31,211 bases of DNA from a virus. The stretch lies in IMG/VR virus record IMGVR_UViG_3300023284_000558, positions 1 to 31,211 of that record; one strand, written 5' to 3'. A model generated the notes under the pieces. It saw only the letters and a list, made by a program, of their open reading frames with translations. It searched no databases and was not told the origin of the DNA. This document shows, one piece after another, positions 6,791 through 14,692 of this stretch; the stretch's first letter is position 1, and every line of letters starts with the position of its first letter. The position numbers were made by a program, and so were the translations under genes.

Positions 6791-7642
6791 TCAGCGACAT
6801 CGGATGACCTGCGCCTGGACCTGGCGACGGCCCCCTCGAGCGTCCGGATCCCGGGGGAACCTGAGCCGGACGCGGCCGACCTGGAAGCGTTCGGTGACCT
6901 TGATCGGTCCCGGCTTTCCCCGTCGACCGTGGTTCCTTCCGGCGATGACGTGGTCCTCCCGAACCTTGGCGTCGCCCTTCGTGACCCACATTTTCCGGAG
7001 GCTGGGGTCCCTCTCGGCGGCCGCTTTCTGGATCGCTTCGGAGGCCTCCGAGAACATCCGTCCCAAGCTGGTCCGGAGATTCGCCGAGACCTTGGCGATG
7101 GCCCCGCTGAGCGATCCCCCGGATCTCCGGGTCGACAGGTTGTCCTTGATCACGGTCCGGATCTTCGTCAAGTTCGGCTCGGGAGCGAGGAAGACGCGGG
7201 CCAGCTCCGCGTTCAATCGAGAAGCAGCAGCTTGGATCGCGGCTTCGGCTTCAGCTGCAGACGCACCAGCGATGCTTCGGAATTGCGCCCCGGTCAGACC
7301 GACAGCCCCCAAGCTGGCCGGGTCGATGCCGACGCTGCGGAGCTGCTGCTCGGCGAAGTCTTCGCCAAGGCTGACGCCCTCGAACGCGAACGACTCGACC
7401 AGGTCTCCGAAGTTCGTCTGCAGCGTCGTCATCAGACTGCTGACGTTGCCGCTGAAGGCAGGGAAGTCGCCGGGCGTGATGCGGTCCGGGATCACGTCCT
7501 GGACTTGGCCCCGAGTGTTTCTGATCAGGCTGGCGCTGGCGGTGAAAGCTCCCCGTTCCAGTTCATCCAATCGACGGATGATCCCCCGCAGCTGACGCTG
7601 CAGGTCGGCGACTTCGTCTTCTCGGAGAAGGGCGAGGGGCAT
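6791..7642 (-). CDS. Minor head / head morphogenesis protein (SPP1 gp7 / Mu F-like, 283 aa)
   Basis: The C-terminal region has the family signature: KMWVTKGDAKVREDH (about 225-240), then basic strands, a FPRDPDARGG segment and a final AQVIRCR. This matches the 'K.W.T..D..VR..H' plus terminal Cys/Arg pattern of SPP1 gp7/Mu gpF minor head proteins. The N-terminal ~200 residues are mainly helical and Ala-rich. It sits directly downstream of portal and a 67-aa gene, the canonical place. The start at 7642 (MPLALLREDEV) has a GGTAGG-like SD. Such proteins are packaged in the head and can aid assembly or DNA delivery. Confidence 0.75.
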   Translation of the reverse strand: MPLALLREDEVADLQRQLRGIIRRLDELERGAFTASASLIRNTRGQVQDVIPDRITPGDFPAFSGNVSSLMTTLQTNFGDLVESFAFEGVSLGEDFAEQQLRSVGIDPASLGAVGLTGAQFRSIAGASAAEAEAAIQAAASRLNAELARVFLAPEPNLTKIRTVIKDNLSTRRSGGSLSGAIAKVSANLRTSLGRMFSEASEAIQKAAAERDPSLRKMWVTKGDAKVREDHVIAGRNHGRRGKPGPIKVTERFQVGRVRLRFPRDPDARGGRRQVQAQVIRCR

Positions 7643-7646
7643 GGGC

Positions 7647-7850
7647 CTACCGTTTGAATGGGTACTCGTTCTTCCGGCATTTCATCGCGAGACCCTCGAG
7701 GTGTTTCGCAAAGGCTTCACGTTGCTTGGGATCCTTCAGGCGGTCGTCCATCAGTGCGGACTTCACGGTGAAATCCAAATCGTCACCGGCATAGACGCCG
7801 GTGTCGTCGTCCAACACCTCCGTAATTTCCACCAACACGCGATCTCTCAC
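7647..7850 (-). CDS. Small hypothetical protein between portal and minor head gene (67 aa)
   Basis: ATG at 7850, 15 bp after the portal stop, ending 4 bp before the minor head gene. It begins with a beta-strand pattern (RVLVEITEVLDDDTGVYAGD) and ends with a helical basic stretch (REAFAKHLEGLAMKCRKNEY). No family recognised. Its placement suggests an assembly accessory role, but nothing in the sequence shows a function. Confidence 0.65.
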   Translation of the reverse strand: MRDRVLVEITEVLDDDTGVYAGDDLDFTVKSALMDDRLKDPKQREAFAKHLEGLAMKCRKNEYPFKR

Positions 7851-7865
7851 TGAGTCCTCCTTGAT

Positions 7866-9599
7866 CTACACGTTCGCGGCTTCACGCTTCAGTCTCTTCG
7901 CCTCCCGCATGTTCTCGATCATCTCGCCGGCCGCCGCGTCAGCTCGCTGATCGGACCGGGCGTCGGCTTCCGGATCGGTCGCTCCGAAGTCTTTGTCCTG
8001 CGCGGTGCTCTGCGTCGGATCGGCGTCCGTCGCTTCGCCCGGCGCGACAGGGGCCGCCGGCAGCTTCACGATCTGCTCGGCGATGAACGTGAACAGCTTC
8101 TTCGCCTGTTCGTGCGTGATCAGCTGTCGGTCCAGACCAACCGAGATCGCGCCCGCAATCGTGCTGGCCGCATTGACGACGTCGGTCTGATCATGCTTGG
8201 ACAGTTCCTCGTAGCTGATCTTGAAGGACGTGTCCTCGATTCCGCGGAGCGTTCCCTTCTCCACGCCCTGTAGGACGTGGTACTCAATCAGCTTCTTCTC
8301 CATCGCGCGGAACTGCTGGCGCCCCTGCTGCAGCAGCTTCATGATGGGCGTCTCGCTGACCTGCGCCGATGCGCGATTGACCAGGTCGCCGAGACCAAGC
8401 CAGGCCTGCGGGATCCCGAAGGCCATCGCCGCGACGTTCAGGGCCTTGTCGAAGCCCGTCACAAAATCGGCCGTACCAAGATCCGCGCTGACGCCTTCGA
8501 TCTTCCCCTTCTCGTTCGTCATGAAGGTTGCACCGGGCTTGATGCCGCCGTCGGCCTCGAAATCCCGGCGCTTCTCGCGCAGCTTGGCTTCGCTGTACCC
8601 CTCATACGTGATGTGCCAGCAGAAGAGGTTCAGCAGGTACAGCCGTTCGATCATGGCGAACAGGGCCTCGTCGACGGCGTCGAGCTGATCGGAGCTGACC
8701 AGGAACTGCGAGTGACCACGCAGCGACGACAGCAGACGGTTGAACGGGATGAAGAAGACGTCGCCCGACAGCTTCTCGGTCGGGGTTTCGATCTCCTTCC
8801 CCTTGTCGTCGATCGCTTTGACCATCTCGATGCGGGGTCGGATGATCTTCAAGATCGTCTCATTCGTCGCGCCCGTCAGTCCCTGATCACTCGATAGCGG
8901 GGTGCCGTGGTGTCCTGATTCACCGAGCTTGCCCTTGATCGGCTTCACGATCCCGAGCTCCCGGAGTGCCTGCTTCCGGATGGCGATCCGGTCAGGGATG
9001 TGCGGGAAACCGGGAGCCGGCGCCGGGCGTCCTTTGATGAAAGCGGGAGAGAGGTACGCAATCCGAACGTGGCCCGTCGACGGGTTGACGTGCGGATACA
9101 GCAGCAGCTCTCCGGCCAGGATCGACTCCCGACCCAACAGCGGACGGAAGTTCTCGTAGTCCGTGAACGGGTCGGACAGGTACGCTTGGATCCACGCGGC
9201 CACCTTCGGGTCCTTCGCTTCGACGGACATCTCGCCCGCCGTCAGGAAAGCGACGCGAAGATCCGTGAAGTAGCGGGCCGTCGGGGCTTTGTGGTAGAGG
9301 ATGACCGACGTCGTGTACTGCCGTTCCTGCCGCGTCTCGTCCAGGTCAGTCGAGACGACACGTCGACCGAAGCGACGGAAATTGGAGACGGCGGGATCGA
9401 AGTCGCCCGGAGATCCCAAGGCGAAGAAGGTCGGGAAGTCTTCCTTGAAGTCCTTCAGCTTCCGCTGGTAACCTTTCTTGTCCTTGCTGGTAATCATGTT
9501 GATCGCACGGTCGAGCGCCGAGCGCATGACCTTCGGGCTAAGGGCAGCTGCCTTGTACTTCGACGTCGCCCGCCGCTTCTTCTTCTTGTCCTTGGCCAT
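7866..9599 (-). CDS. Portal protein (577 aa)
   Basis: Located directly after TerL and a 68-aa gene, with the expected length and architecture of phage portals. The lysine-rich N-terminus (MAKDKKKKRRATSKYK) is followed by a wing region with ESILAGELLLYPHVNPSTG and VRIAYLSPAFIKGR, and a stem/crown-like helical region with IPQAWLGLGDLVNRASAQVS and MKLLQQGRQQFRAMEKKL. The C-terminal ~60 residues are acidic and Ala-rich. The start at 9599 overlaps the upstream stop (TGATG) and has GGGGGAAG upstream. The dodecameric portal forms the DNA entry vertex and docks TerL. Confidence 0.85.
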   Translation of the reverse strand: MAKDKKKKRRATSKYKAAALSPKVMRSALDRAINMITSKDKKGYQRKLKDFKEDFPTFFALGSPGDFDPAVSNFRRFGRRVVSTDLDETRQERQYTTSVILYHKAPTARYFTDLRVAFLTAGEMSVEAKDPKVAAWIQAYLSDPFTDYENFRPLLGRESILAGELLLYPHVNPSTGHVRIAYLSPAFIKGRPAPAPGFPHIPDRIAIRKQALRELGIVKPIKGKLGESGHHGTPLSSDQGLTGATNETILKIIRPRIEMVKAIDDKGKEIETPTEKLSGDVFFIPFNRLLSSLRGHSQFLVSSDQLDAVDEALFAMIERLYLLNLFCWHITYEGYSEAKLREKRRDFEADGGIKPGATFMTNEKGKIEGVSADLGTADFVTGFDKALNVAAMAFGIPQAWLGLGDLVNRASAQVSETPIMKLLQQGRQQFRAMEKKLIEYHVLQGVEKGTLRGIEDTSFKISYEELSKHDQTDVVNAASTIAGAISVGLDRQLITHEQAKKLFTFIAEQIVKLPAAPVAPGEATDADPTQSTAQDKDFGATDPEADARSDQRADAAAGEMIENMREAKRLKREAANV

Positions 9600-9805
9600 C
9601 AGCTTCCCCCTGTGATCAACGGCATCCCGTGAATGATGTACGAGCACCGGGTGCAGGACTGCGTCGGGCCCTCGGCAGCATCTTCGTGGGTGGCGACCAT
9701 CTCAACCAGCGTCGCGTGGTAAGGACAATAGCCGTTGAGGATTCGGAGCAATTGGCTTTTGGTGAAGGGGTCTCCCCTGGTACTCCGTTTCCGCTTCTTC
9801 GGCAT
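9599..9805 (-). CDS. Small Cys/His-rich protein between TerL and portal (68 aa)
   Basis: The ATG at 9805 overlaps the TerL TGA by one base (TGATG), and the stop overlaps the portal start in the same way, so the three genes are translationally coupled. The N-terminus is very basic (MPKKRKRSTRGDPFTK). C29, H32, C51 and C54 (GYCPYHATL and SCTRCSYIIH) could bind a zinc ion. Family unknown. Position suggests a packaging accessory or simply a small DNA- or RNA-binding protein. Confidence 0.7.
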   Translation of the reverse strand: MPKKRKRSTRGDPFTKSQLLRILNGYCPYHATLVEMVATHEDAAEGPTQSCTRCSYIIHGMPLITGGS

Positions 9806-11412
9806 CAGACCAGCCTCCGTCGTGCTCCGCGGTGCCTGTGAATGTTCTGACGTGCAGAGTATACCTTGCCCTTGTCGTGCGTCGAGTCCTTTTTTCCGAA
9901 CCCGCCGGCGCCGATCCCGGTCGTGCGGAATCGTCGCCACAGAAACCACAGGCCCATGATGGAGTCGGTGTCGCCGAACGGGTGTTCCTTCAGATCCTTA
10001 ACCAGCTTGCAGAGTCCGCAGCCGCAGTCCGTTTCGTGTTCCTTGTCGAAGACGATCAGGATCCCGCCAGCCTTCAGCGCCGACGATAGCCCGGGCAGCC
10101 CGAGATTCAGGTCGGCCTTGTTGCTGGTCGTCGTGAAGGCCTCGATGGGCAGGACGGCGTCGCTGGTCGCTTCGGTCCACTCCTTCAGGGAAGTCTGATA
10201 TGCGTTGTTCTCGACGACAAACCACTCGGGCGCGCGGTTGATGTGGTACTCCTGAATCCATGCCCCGACCTGCGGACTGGTCCAGGCTTCCAGCTGACAC
10301 TCGTCGACGTACAGCGTCATCGCCCGTTCGTCCCACACGCCACCGACGAACGCGTTCCCCGCCCGCTTCGCGCTGGACAAGTCGATGCCGACGCCACGGG
10401 GCAAGTCGACCATCAGCATCTTCGCCGCCTCGCCGTATCGGAGGGCCAGGTCGACCATGTCTTCGCCGAAGGTCTTCTCCTCCTCCGTGTACGGCTTCTG
10501 CTGACGGCCACGGGCGAAGACGCGAGGCTTGTTCCGCTTCTCGGCGAGTAGCTTCTCCCGCGACAAGATGCGGGGCAGTGGCAAGCTGATCTTGACTTTT
10601 GTGACCAGGTTGACCTGCTCGATCGAGGAGCAATCATCAGAGACGGCTTGGATCATGACAGCGAATCGGTCGTCCTTCTTCAGCTTCTCGGTGGCGTCCT
10701 GGCTGTGCCAGGCCGTCGCCACGTACAGCAGATTCCCGTCGTCGCTCAGGCGGGACATGACGGCGTTGTGCAGCCGGTGGTCGACGTCTTCCCGCTTCTT
10801 CCTGGAGGTGACCGAGTTGTCATAGTCGGTGATGTCATCAGGCAGGATCAGATCGTATCGAGCGCCGACCTTCGCGCCGGTGATCCCTCGCGCTTGGCAG
10901 GTCGCCGTCGGATCCTTCGACGTACGCTTGACTTGGAACTTATGCTTGCTCCAGATTTCCGGGTTTCTCTCGATCTTGGGGAAAACCTTCTGGAACTCCG
11001 GCGACTCTTCGATGTAGGACTTGATCGCGCCGACACGGTCCGCGGCTAAGTCCTCCAGATTGGAGAACACGCCGATCCGGACGTTCGGATCGCAGCCGAT
11101 GGCGAACAGGGCGATCCCGACCACGTAGATGGTCGTCTTGCCGGATCCCCACGGGCCTTCGATGACGGGGAACTTTCCCTGCTCATGACACCACTGGATG
11201 AACCGCAGGCCTTCCTTGTGGGTCTCCTCCAGGACGATGGGTTGTCCTTCGTCATCGCGCAGGACGTACTCAATGAAGAAGGCGAGGTCCTTCCGGGCGT
11301 GTTCAACGGCGACGGCGTCAAGAGCGGACTGCAGCTGCAGCTGCCGGGCCTGTTCGTCAGCTGGCTTGAGCGCCGTTTCTGCCTTTGCCGTTTCTCTTCG
11401 CTTTCTGGCCAT
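9805..11412 (-). CDS. terL: Terminase large subunit, packaging ATPase and nuclease (535 aa)
   Basis: TerL pumps DNA into the prohead and cuts concatemers. The ATPase domain shows Walker A GPWGSGKTT (residues 86-94), Walker B DLILPDD (187-193) and a coupling motif YVATAWH (230-236). The RNase H-like nuclease domain has D344 in GIDLSSAKRAGN, E401 in WFVVENNAY and D481/D483 in FGDTDSIMGLW, the expected acidic triad. The C-terminus is basic (RQNIHRHRGARRRLV), which may contact the portal. The start overlaps the small terminase gene by 56 bp. Length is normal for the family. Confidence 0.93.
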   Translation of the reverse strand: MARKRRETAKAETALKPADEQARQLQLQSALDAVAVEHARKDLAFFIEYVLRDDEGQPIVLEETHKEGLRFIQWCHEQGKFPVIEGPWGSGKTTIYVVGIALFAIGCDPNVRIGVFSNLEDLAADRVGAIKSYIEESPEFQKVFPKIERNPEIWSKHKFQVKRTSKDPTATCQARGITGAKVGARYDLILPDDITDYDNSVTSRKKREDVDHRLHNAVMSRLSDDGNLLYVATAWHSQDATEKLKKDDRFAVMIQAVSDDCSSIEQVNLVTKVKISLPLPRILSREKLLAEKRNKPRVFARGRQQKPYTEEEKTFGEDMVDLALRYGEAAKMLMVDLPRGVGIDLSSAKRAGNAFVGGVWDERAMTLYVDECQLEAWTSPQVGAWIQEYHINRAPEWFVVENNAYQTSLKEWTEATSDAVLPIEAFTTTSNKADLNLGLPGLSSALKAGGILIVFDKEHETDCGCGLCKLVKDLKEHPFGDTDSIMGLWFLWRRFRTTGIGAGGFGKKDSTHDKGKVYSARQNIHRHRGARRRLV

Positions 11413-11917
11413 CGGTGCGTACCGGGAACTTCAGGATACCATGACGCTTGAGCAGGACTTCGTTCTCGTCGATGGACTTCTGCGCCTCCTCCGGCGTCAG
11501 GTCCACCTCCCCCCTGTGCTCCATCGTGACGAACTTCCGTCCGTACGTCTCGGGGTACCGGCGTTCGAGCAGCCAAGCCGCAGCCTGCCACTGCTTCTTC
11601 GCCGCCAGCGTGATCGACCCCAAGCATCCGACGATGGCCTGGCCTTCGGCTTTTTTTATGGCGATGCAGAAGTCCCGGTATTCCCCGGACTCTTCCCGTT
11701 CTCCCTTGGCCTTCCATCGGTTGATAGTCGTCCGGTGGACCCCGGCGTAGAGGGCGGCCAGTTCGTACGGTGCGCCAATGCCGACGGCCTCCAGAATGTT
11801 CTTGACGACGTCGGCGTCGAGCTTCGACGGACGACCCATCTTCTTCTTGGCCGCCGGCAGGCGCTTCTTCTTCCCCTTAGTCGGGGTCTTCTTCTTTTTC
11901 GATTTCGATGATGCCAT
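11357..11917 (-). CDS. terS: Probable small terminase subunit (186 aa)
   Basis: Immediately upstream of and overlapping TerL. The lysine-rich N-terminus is followed by MGRPSKLDADVVKNILEAV and a helix-turn-helix region: ELAALYAGVHRTTINRWKAK. This is the pattern of phage TerS DNA-recognition domains. A central helical segment (IVGCLGSITLAAKKQWQAAA) could form the oligomerisation core. The C-terminal basic tail (KAKRNGKGRNG) may contact TerL. The chosen ATG at 11917 overlaps the upstream gene by 41 bp and has a weak SD; an ATG at 11839 (MGRPSK) is a plausible alternative start. Confidence 0.8.
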   Translation of the reverse strand: MASSKSKKKKTPTKGKKKRLPAAKKKMGRPSKLDADVVKNILEAVGIGAPYELAALYAGVHRTTINRWKAKGEREESGEYRDFCIAIKKAEGQAIVGCLGSITLAAKKQWQAAAWLLERRYPETYGRKFVTMEHRGEVDLTPEEAQKSIDENEVLLKRHGILKFPVRTDGQKAKRNGKGRNGAQAS

Positions 11918-12218
11918 AGTGTTCGGCCAGCTCGTAAAACGCTGCGTTCCACCACGGGCCAGCTTCGGACGTGTACGGAATGTAGTCGTCGCGGGCCGGG
12001 TCGTATCGCAGCAGCCGGTTGTCGTCGGCGAGATACCACAGCAGTCCGATCTGGTGGCAGTCGTGAATGACCTGGAAGGGCGCGACGGACAGGACTGCAC
12101 ACGTGAGCACAAACGCGCGGCGGTCGCCGACCTGGTCGATGATCGCAGCCGTGAACTGGATCAGGTCCCACGGGATGGATTCCTGGGTCCGGATGCGGGC
12201 GGTCTTCTTGTCGTCCAT
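11877..12218 (-). CDS. Hypothetical protein, first gene of the late operon (113 aa)
   Basis: ATG at 12218 with TAGGAGAG upstream. It is the first ORF after the promoter at 12300-12328 and overlaps the small terminase gene. It has one moderately hydrophobic segment (AFVLTCAVLSVAPFQVIHDC) that may be a buried helix and aromatic-rich motifs (LLWYLADDNRLLRYDP, AGPWWNAAFYELAEHYG). The acidic end IIEIEKEEDPD is followed by nothing recognisable. Function unknown. Confidence 0.65.
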   Translation of the reverse strand: MDDKKTARIRTQESIPWDLIQFTAAIIDQVGDRRAFVLTCAVLSVAPFQVIHDCHQIGLLWYLADDNRLLRYDPARDDYIPYTSEAGPWWNAAFYELAEHYGIIEIEKEEDPD

Positions 12219-12223
12219 CTCTC

Positions 12224-12772
12224 CTACCTTTTGAAAGTCACGGGACGACGTGAAGGACCGGAGACCGCCGCCCCGTGACCGGGTTGGGGTATCGAAGGGA
12301 GTCTACGATGGGTCAGGTGCCGCGTCAACCTCCGCTTCTTTTGAAGCAGCGTCTTTTTGCCATCCGCCGACCGCCCGATCTTCTTCCAGCCCGCCATCAG
12401 GAAACAGTACCCGGGATTCGACGAGCGGATCTTCTTGTCCCAAACGTAAGTCAGCAAGCCGTCAGGGCCGACGTCGAGACCGAATTCCCGGACCGCCAGC
12501 TCCGCGTCGAGTATCAGAGTGCTCGAAAGGATCGGCCCCTCGTTCCGGAAGATGGTGCAGGTCAAGCCGTCGAGGCCGTTCATCGCCTTGATGCCGGAAG
12601 TTGGATCCGGGCGCCACCAGCCCCACACTGCCTTTCGGTCCGGGGTGACCAAGACGATGGTCTGGCCAGGGGGCATGAATTGGGGGCTCCCGATCTTCCT
12701 CCGCGAGTAGTGGCGATCCGCCAAGCGCACAGCGCCCTTCTCGCATTTGCGGACTCGAATCCAGTGCTTCAT
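12224..12772 (-). CDS. Possible Mom/GNAT-like protein (182 aa)
   Basis: Conserved-looking segments are ADRHYSRRKIGSPQFMPPG, VWGWWRPD, CTIFRNEGPILSSTLI and GLLTYVWDKKIRSSNPGYCF followed by MAGWKKIGRSADGKK. This order, with an N-terminal HYSR and a terminal GWKKIGR that resembles the last strand of an acyl-transferase fold, recalls a phage family that I associate with Mom-like/GNAT-fold proteins. Mu Mom modifies adenine in phage DNA to evade restriction. The match is from memory and the substrate is unknown. Residues after about 145 are basic and low in complexity, and their codons overlap a promoter (12300-12328), so the true domain probably ends near KKTLLQK. The start at 12772 overlaps the upstream stop (ATGA). 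Confidence 0.5.
   Translation of the reverse strand: MKHWIRVRKCEKGAVRLADRHYSRRKIGSPQFMPPGQTIVLVTPDRKAVWGWWRPDPTSGIKAMNGLDGLTCTIFRNEGPILSSTLILDAELAVREFGLDVGPDGLLTYVWDKKIRSSNPGYCFLMAGWKKIGRSADGKKTLLQKKRRLTRHLTHRRLPSIPQPGHGAAVSGPSRRPVTFKR
12237..12279 (-). other. 5' UTR hairpin of the late operon
   Basis: GTCACGGG and CCCGTGAC (12272-12279 and 12237-12244) form a perfect 8-bp stem around a 27-nt loop. It lies between promoter 12300-12328 and the first late gene at 12218, and would be part of the leader RNA. It could stabilise the message or serve as an antitermination or regulatory element. It is also within the last codons of the Mom-like gene. Confidence 0.4.
12300..12328 (-). promoter_or_regulatory. 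Probable late-operon promoter (TTGACG-N17-TAGACT)
   Basis: The -35 TTGACG (12323-12328) and -10 TAGACT (12300-12305) are 17 bp apart on the minus strand. The same layout, TTGAC(A/G)-N17-TANACT, occurs at 26524-26552 and 29398-29426. It lies just before the terminase/head operon and would produce a leader of about 75 nt. Confidence 0.6.
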
Positions 12773-13257
12773 GAAGTCTGCGGGTTAGCTGTATCGGGTG
12801 CCGGGGGATCTGTACAGCACCCCTGCGGCGTATGACCTTTGAGGGCTCCCACCATCTCATCAAACAGTCCTGTCAGTTGGTCCATCAACGTCGAGCCATC
12901 CTTGCCGTCTTGGAAGAACTCCTGGTAGTCCTCCTCCTCGATCATCTGATGAAGGCTGACCTGCCACTCTCCGATCTTGTCGATGGCCTCTTGCGACATG
13001 ACCAGGAGATCGTCCTTCGCCGCGTCGTACGTCGCCTCGAAGATGTCGGGCTTGCAGGGGTAGATTTCACCCTTGATCCCGGTGATGATCCAGTCGCCAT
13101 CGGAGACGCTCATGTTCCCTTCGAGCGTGTGGATGTGGGGTCTACCGCTGCTCGCCGTAATTGAGTGACAGGGTTTTTTGCAGACGCCCTCGACCCTGTC
13201 GCCCGTGTGGTATTGGACCGCCTCGATCACAACCGGCCTCTTTCGGAACTTGGACAT
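12769..13257 (-). CDS. PGDYG-like conserved phage protein (162 aa)
   Basis: The start at 13257 has AAAGGAGG upstream. The N-terminus SKFRKRPVVIEAVQYHTGD and the central SDGDWIITGIKGEIYPCKPD followed by IFEATY match the small phage/bacterial family named after its PGDY(V/I).TG..GE motif; here PGDY is replaced by SDGDW. The function of this family is not known. The C-terminal half is helical and acidic (IDKIGEWQVSLHQMIEEEDY), ending in a Pro/Thr-rich tail. It is followed with a 4-nt overlap by the Mom-like gene. Confidence 0.7.
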   Translation of the reverse strand: MSKFRKRPVVIEAVQYHTGDRVEGVCKKPCHSITASSGRPHIHTLEGNMSVSDGDWIITGIKGEIYPCKPDIFEATYDAAKDDLLVMSQEAIDKIGEWQVSLHQMIEEEDYQEFFQDGKDGSTLMDQLTGLFDEMVGALKGHTPQGCCTDPPAPDTANPQTS

Positions 13258-13271
13258 CTTGCCTCCTTTCG

Positions 13272-13493
13272 TCAGAGTACTTGAACACCCCAATATCTTT
13301 CCGCCGCCGCGCCCGCAGTCTCTACTGCATCCTCGAACGTGTCCCCCCGGACCTCCAGTCCTCGACGTTTGTTCATCCCGGGTCCACCGTCCAGGCTTGC
13401 CATCCAGGGCCCGCCCCACAATTTGGTGATGGTGATGGACGTTGGGATCTTCTCCAGTTTCTCGATCAGCTTGAATGCTTTGTCTCTTGTCAT
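13272..13493 (-). CDS. Small hypothetical protein (73 aa)
   Basis: ATG at 13493 with AAGGGTAG upstream, 10 bp after the previous gene. The product begins MTRDKAFKLIEKLEKIPTSI and continues with WGGPWMASLDGGPGMNKR and DTFEDAVETAGAAAERYWG. The pattern (helix, glycine/tryptophan strand, helix) recalls small phage proteins that bind a ligand or other protein, but no family is recognised. Confidence 0.6.
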   Translation of the reverse strand: MTRDKAFKLIEKLEKIPTSITITKLWGGPWMASLDGGPGMNKRRGLEVRGDTFEDAVETAGAAAERYWGVQVL

Positions 13494-13503
13494 GTCTCTA
13501 CCC

Positions 13504-13890
13504 TTAAACGGCTGACGCCTGATAGATCCGCAGCACCTTCTTGAAGTCTTCCACAATCGAATTGTACTTGCCCCCGAGGATGCGACCTGCGGGCGGGTCG
13601 AGCACCTCAAGAAGTGCTTGGCTTTTGTCGGCCAGGTCCTCGGCCTGATCGAACCACCGGACGGGATAGGGCAGAAGACTCTTCACCAAACCCTCCAGCC
13701 AGGCCCTGGCCTCGCTGTCCGTCGGCGTTGCTGTTTCGTAGTGGGACGGCTTCGACCAGTTGTACCCGAACTCAGGCGGCTTCCAGATTTGAAGCTGCCC
13801 CTTGTCCGTCACTTGGGCAAGGATGGCAAGCTCCCCGCTCTGGACGTCCCGCATCCAGTCGCCCGGTTTGATCTTCTTGACGTCGATCAT
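13504..13890 (-). CDS. Hypothetical protein (128 aa)
   Basis: The ATG at 13890 overlaps the TGA of the upstream gene (ATGA). The N-terminal 50 residues, VKKIKPGDWMRDVQSGELAI followed by LAQVTDKGQLQIW, have the look of a small SH3-like beta-barrel. The C-terminal half is helical (WLEGLVKSLLPYPVRWFDQA, ALLEVLDPPAGRILGGKYN). Function unknown. Part of a coupled run of accessory genes from 15.7 to 13.5 kb. Confidence 0.65.
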   Translation of the reverse strand: MIDVKKIKPGDWMRDVQSGELAILAQVTDKGQLQIWKPPEFGYNWSKPSHYETATPTDSEARAWLEGLVKSLLPYPVRWFDQAEDLADKSQALLEVLDPPAGRILGGKYNSIVEDFKKVLRIYQASAV

Positions 13891-14201
13891 GTCCGCACCT
13901 CAGCAAGCGTAATCTGCGTGATAGGGGCATCGCAGCCCTCCGCGACCGCGTCGAAAGAATTGTCCTGGTAGGAGAGTAGAAGAGTGTCCCGCGTGATCGG
14001 CATCGACACTGCCACCAGCATGGCCGATTTGGGGATCTTCCGAAGTTTCTTCAGACGCTGATCCGTGTTCTTGGCGACCTCCTTAATCCGGACCCGGCTC
14101 AATAGACCCTCGCGGCCTAGCAGTTGAAAGCTGATCTCGAAAATCTTCCGACGACGGGCGAAGAATATCTCGCCGCGGTACCAGTCAACGGCGTCCATCA
14201 T
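13887..14201 (-). CDS. Hypothetical basic protein (104 aa)
   Basis: Starts at the first of two consecutive ATGs (14201), which overlaps the TGA of the upstream gene; the second ATG (14198) is equally possible. Basic helical centre (IFFARRRKIFEISFQLLGRE, NTDQRLKKLRKIPKSAMLVA) followed by a beta-rich end (ITRDTLLLSYQDNSFDAVAE). No family recognised. The size and charge allow a nucleic-acid-binding role, but nothing specific shows it. Confidence 0.6.
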   Translation of the reverse strand: MMDAVDWYRGEIFFARRRKIFEISFQLLGREGLLSRVRIKEVAKNTDQRLKKLRKIPKSAMLVAVSMPITRDTLLLSYQDNSFDAVAEGCDAPITQITLAEVRT

Positions 14202-14692
14202 AGCCCCCTCTCTGTCTTGATTATATCCGGGAACCGTTCTGCGGACCGCTGGACAAGGTCTTGGACCAGCCTGCGGTCGTGATCGGTGACGGGCGCGTCG
14301 TCCGGTTGGTTGACGGCGTGGACCAGGAAGATGGCGAGGTCCTTGGCGAGCTCCTCGGTCTCGTCGACGGCGGCGCCGGCGGCCGGTTTCTGGATCGTCT
14401 TCATCGGCGGGACCATGATCGGACTCTCGAAGAGAAGGTCGGCGCTGCCGTACTGCAGCTCGTTCCGGTAATAGGCGTCCATCTCCTCCTGCGTCATCAT
14501 CCCGCCTTTGACCAGGATCATGCTGAGTCGGTTGCTGAATCGCTTGGCGATCTCCCGGACCGGCCCCGTGTTCTTGGGATGACGCAGCGCGATCAGCAGC
14601 TGCTGGTGGATGGTCATCGTGGTGACCAAGTCCGTTTTCAGGATCACGGGCGTATTGAGAATCTTGTCGGACGGCGTCTTTGGTGTGCTCAT
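14198..14692 (-). CDS. Hypothetical protein (164 aa)
   Basis: The start at 14692 overlaps the stop of the upstream gene by 4 nt. Mostly helical, with TIHQQLLIALRHPKNTGPVR, REIAKRFSNRLSMILVKGGM and a C-terminal helix pair (TEELAKDLAIFLVHAVNQPD, RRLVQDLVQRSAERFPDI). No catalytic motif or zinc site is visible and no family is recognised. Confidence 0.65.
   Translation of the reverse strand: MSTPKTPSDKILNTPVILKTDLVTTMTIHQQLLIALRHPKNTGPVREIAKRFSNRLSMILVKGGMMTQEEMDAYYRNELQYGSADLLFESPIMVPPMKTIQKPAAGAAVDETEELAKDLAIFLVHAVNQPDDAPVTDHDRRLVQDLVQRSAERFPDIIKTERGL

Noticed and set aside
12100-12105. CACGTG core as a second parS (also 21665-21670)
   Set aside because: The flanking bases do not fit TGTTN...NAACA; only 26763-26778 matches on both arms.
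14220-14225. Perfect TATAAT on the minus strand as a -10 element
   Set aside because: It lies within the last codons of the 164-aa gene and no -35 of reasonable quality is present at 15-19 bp.
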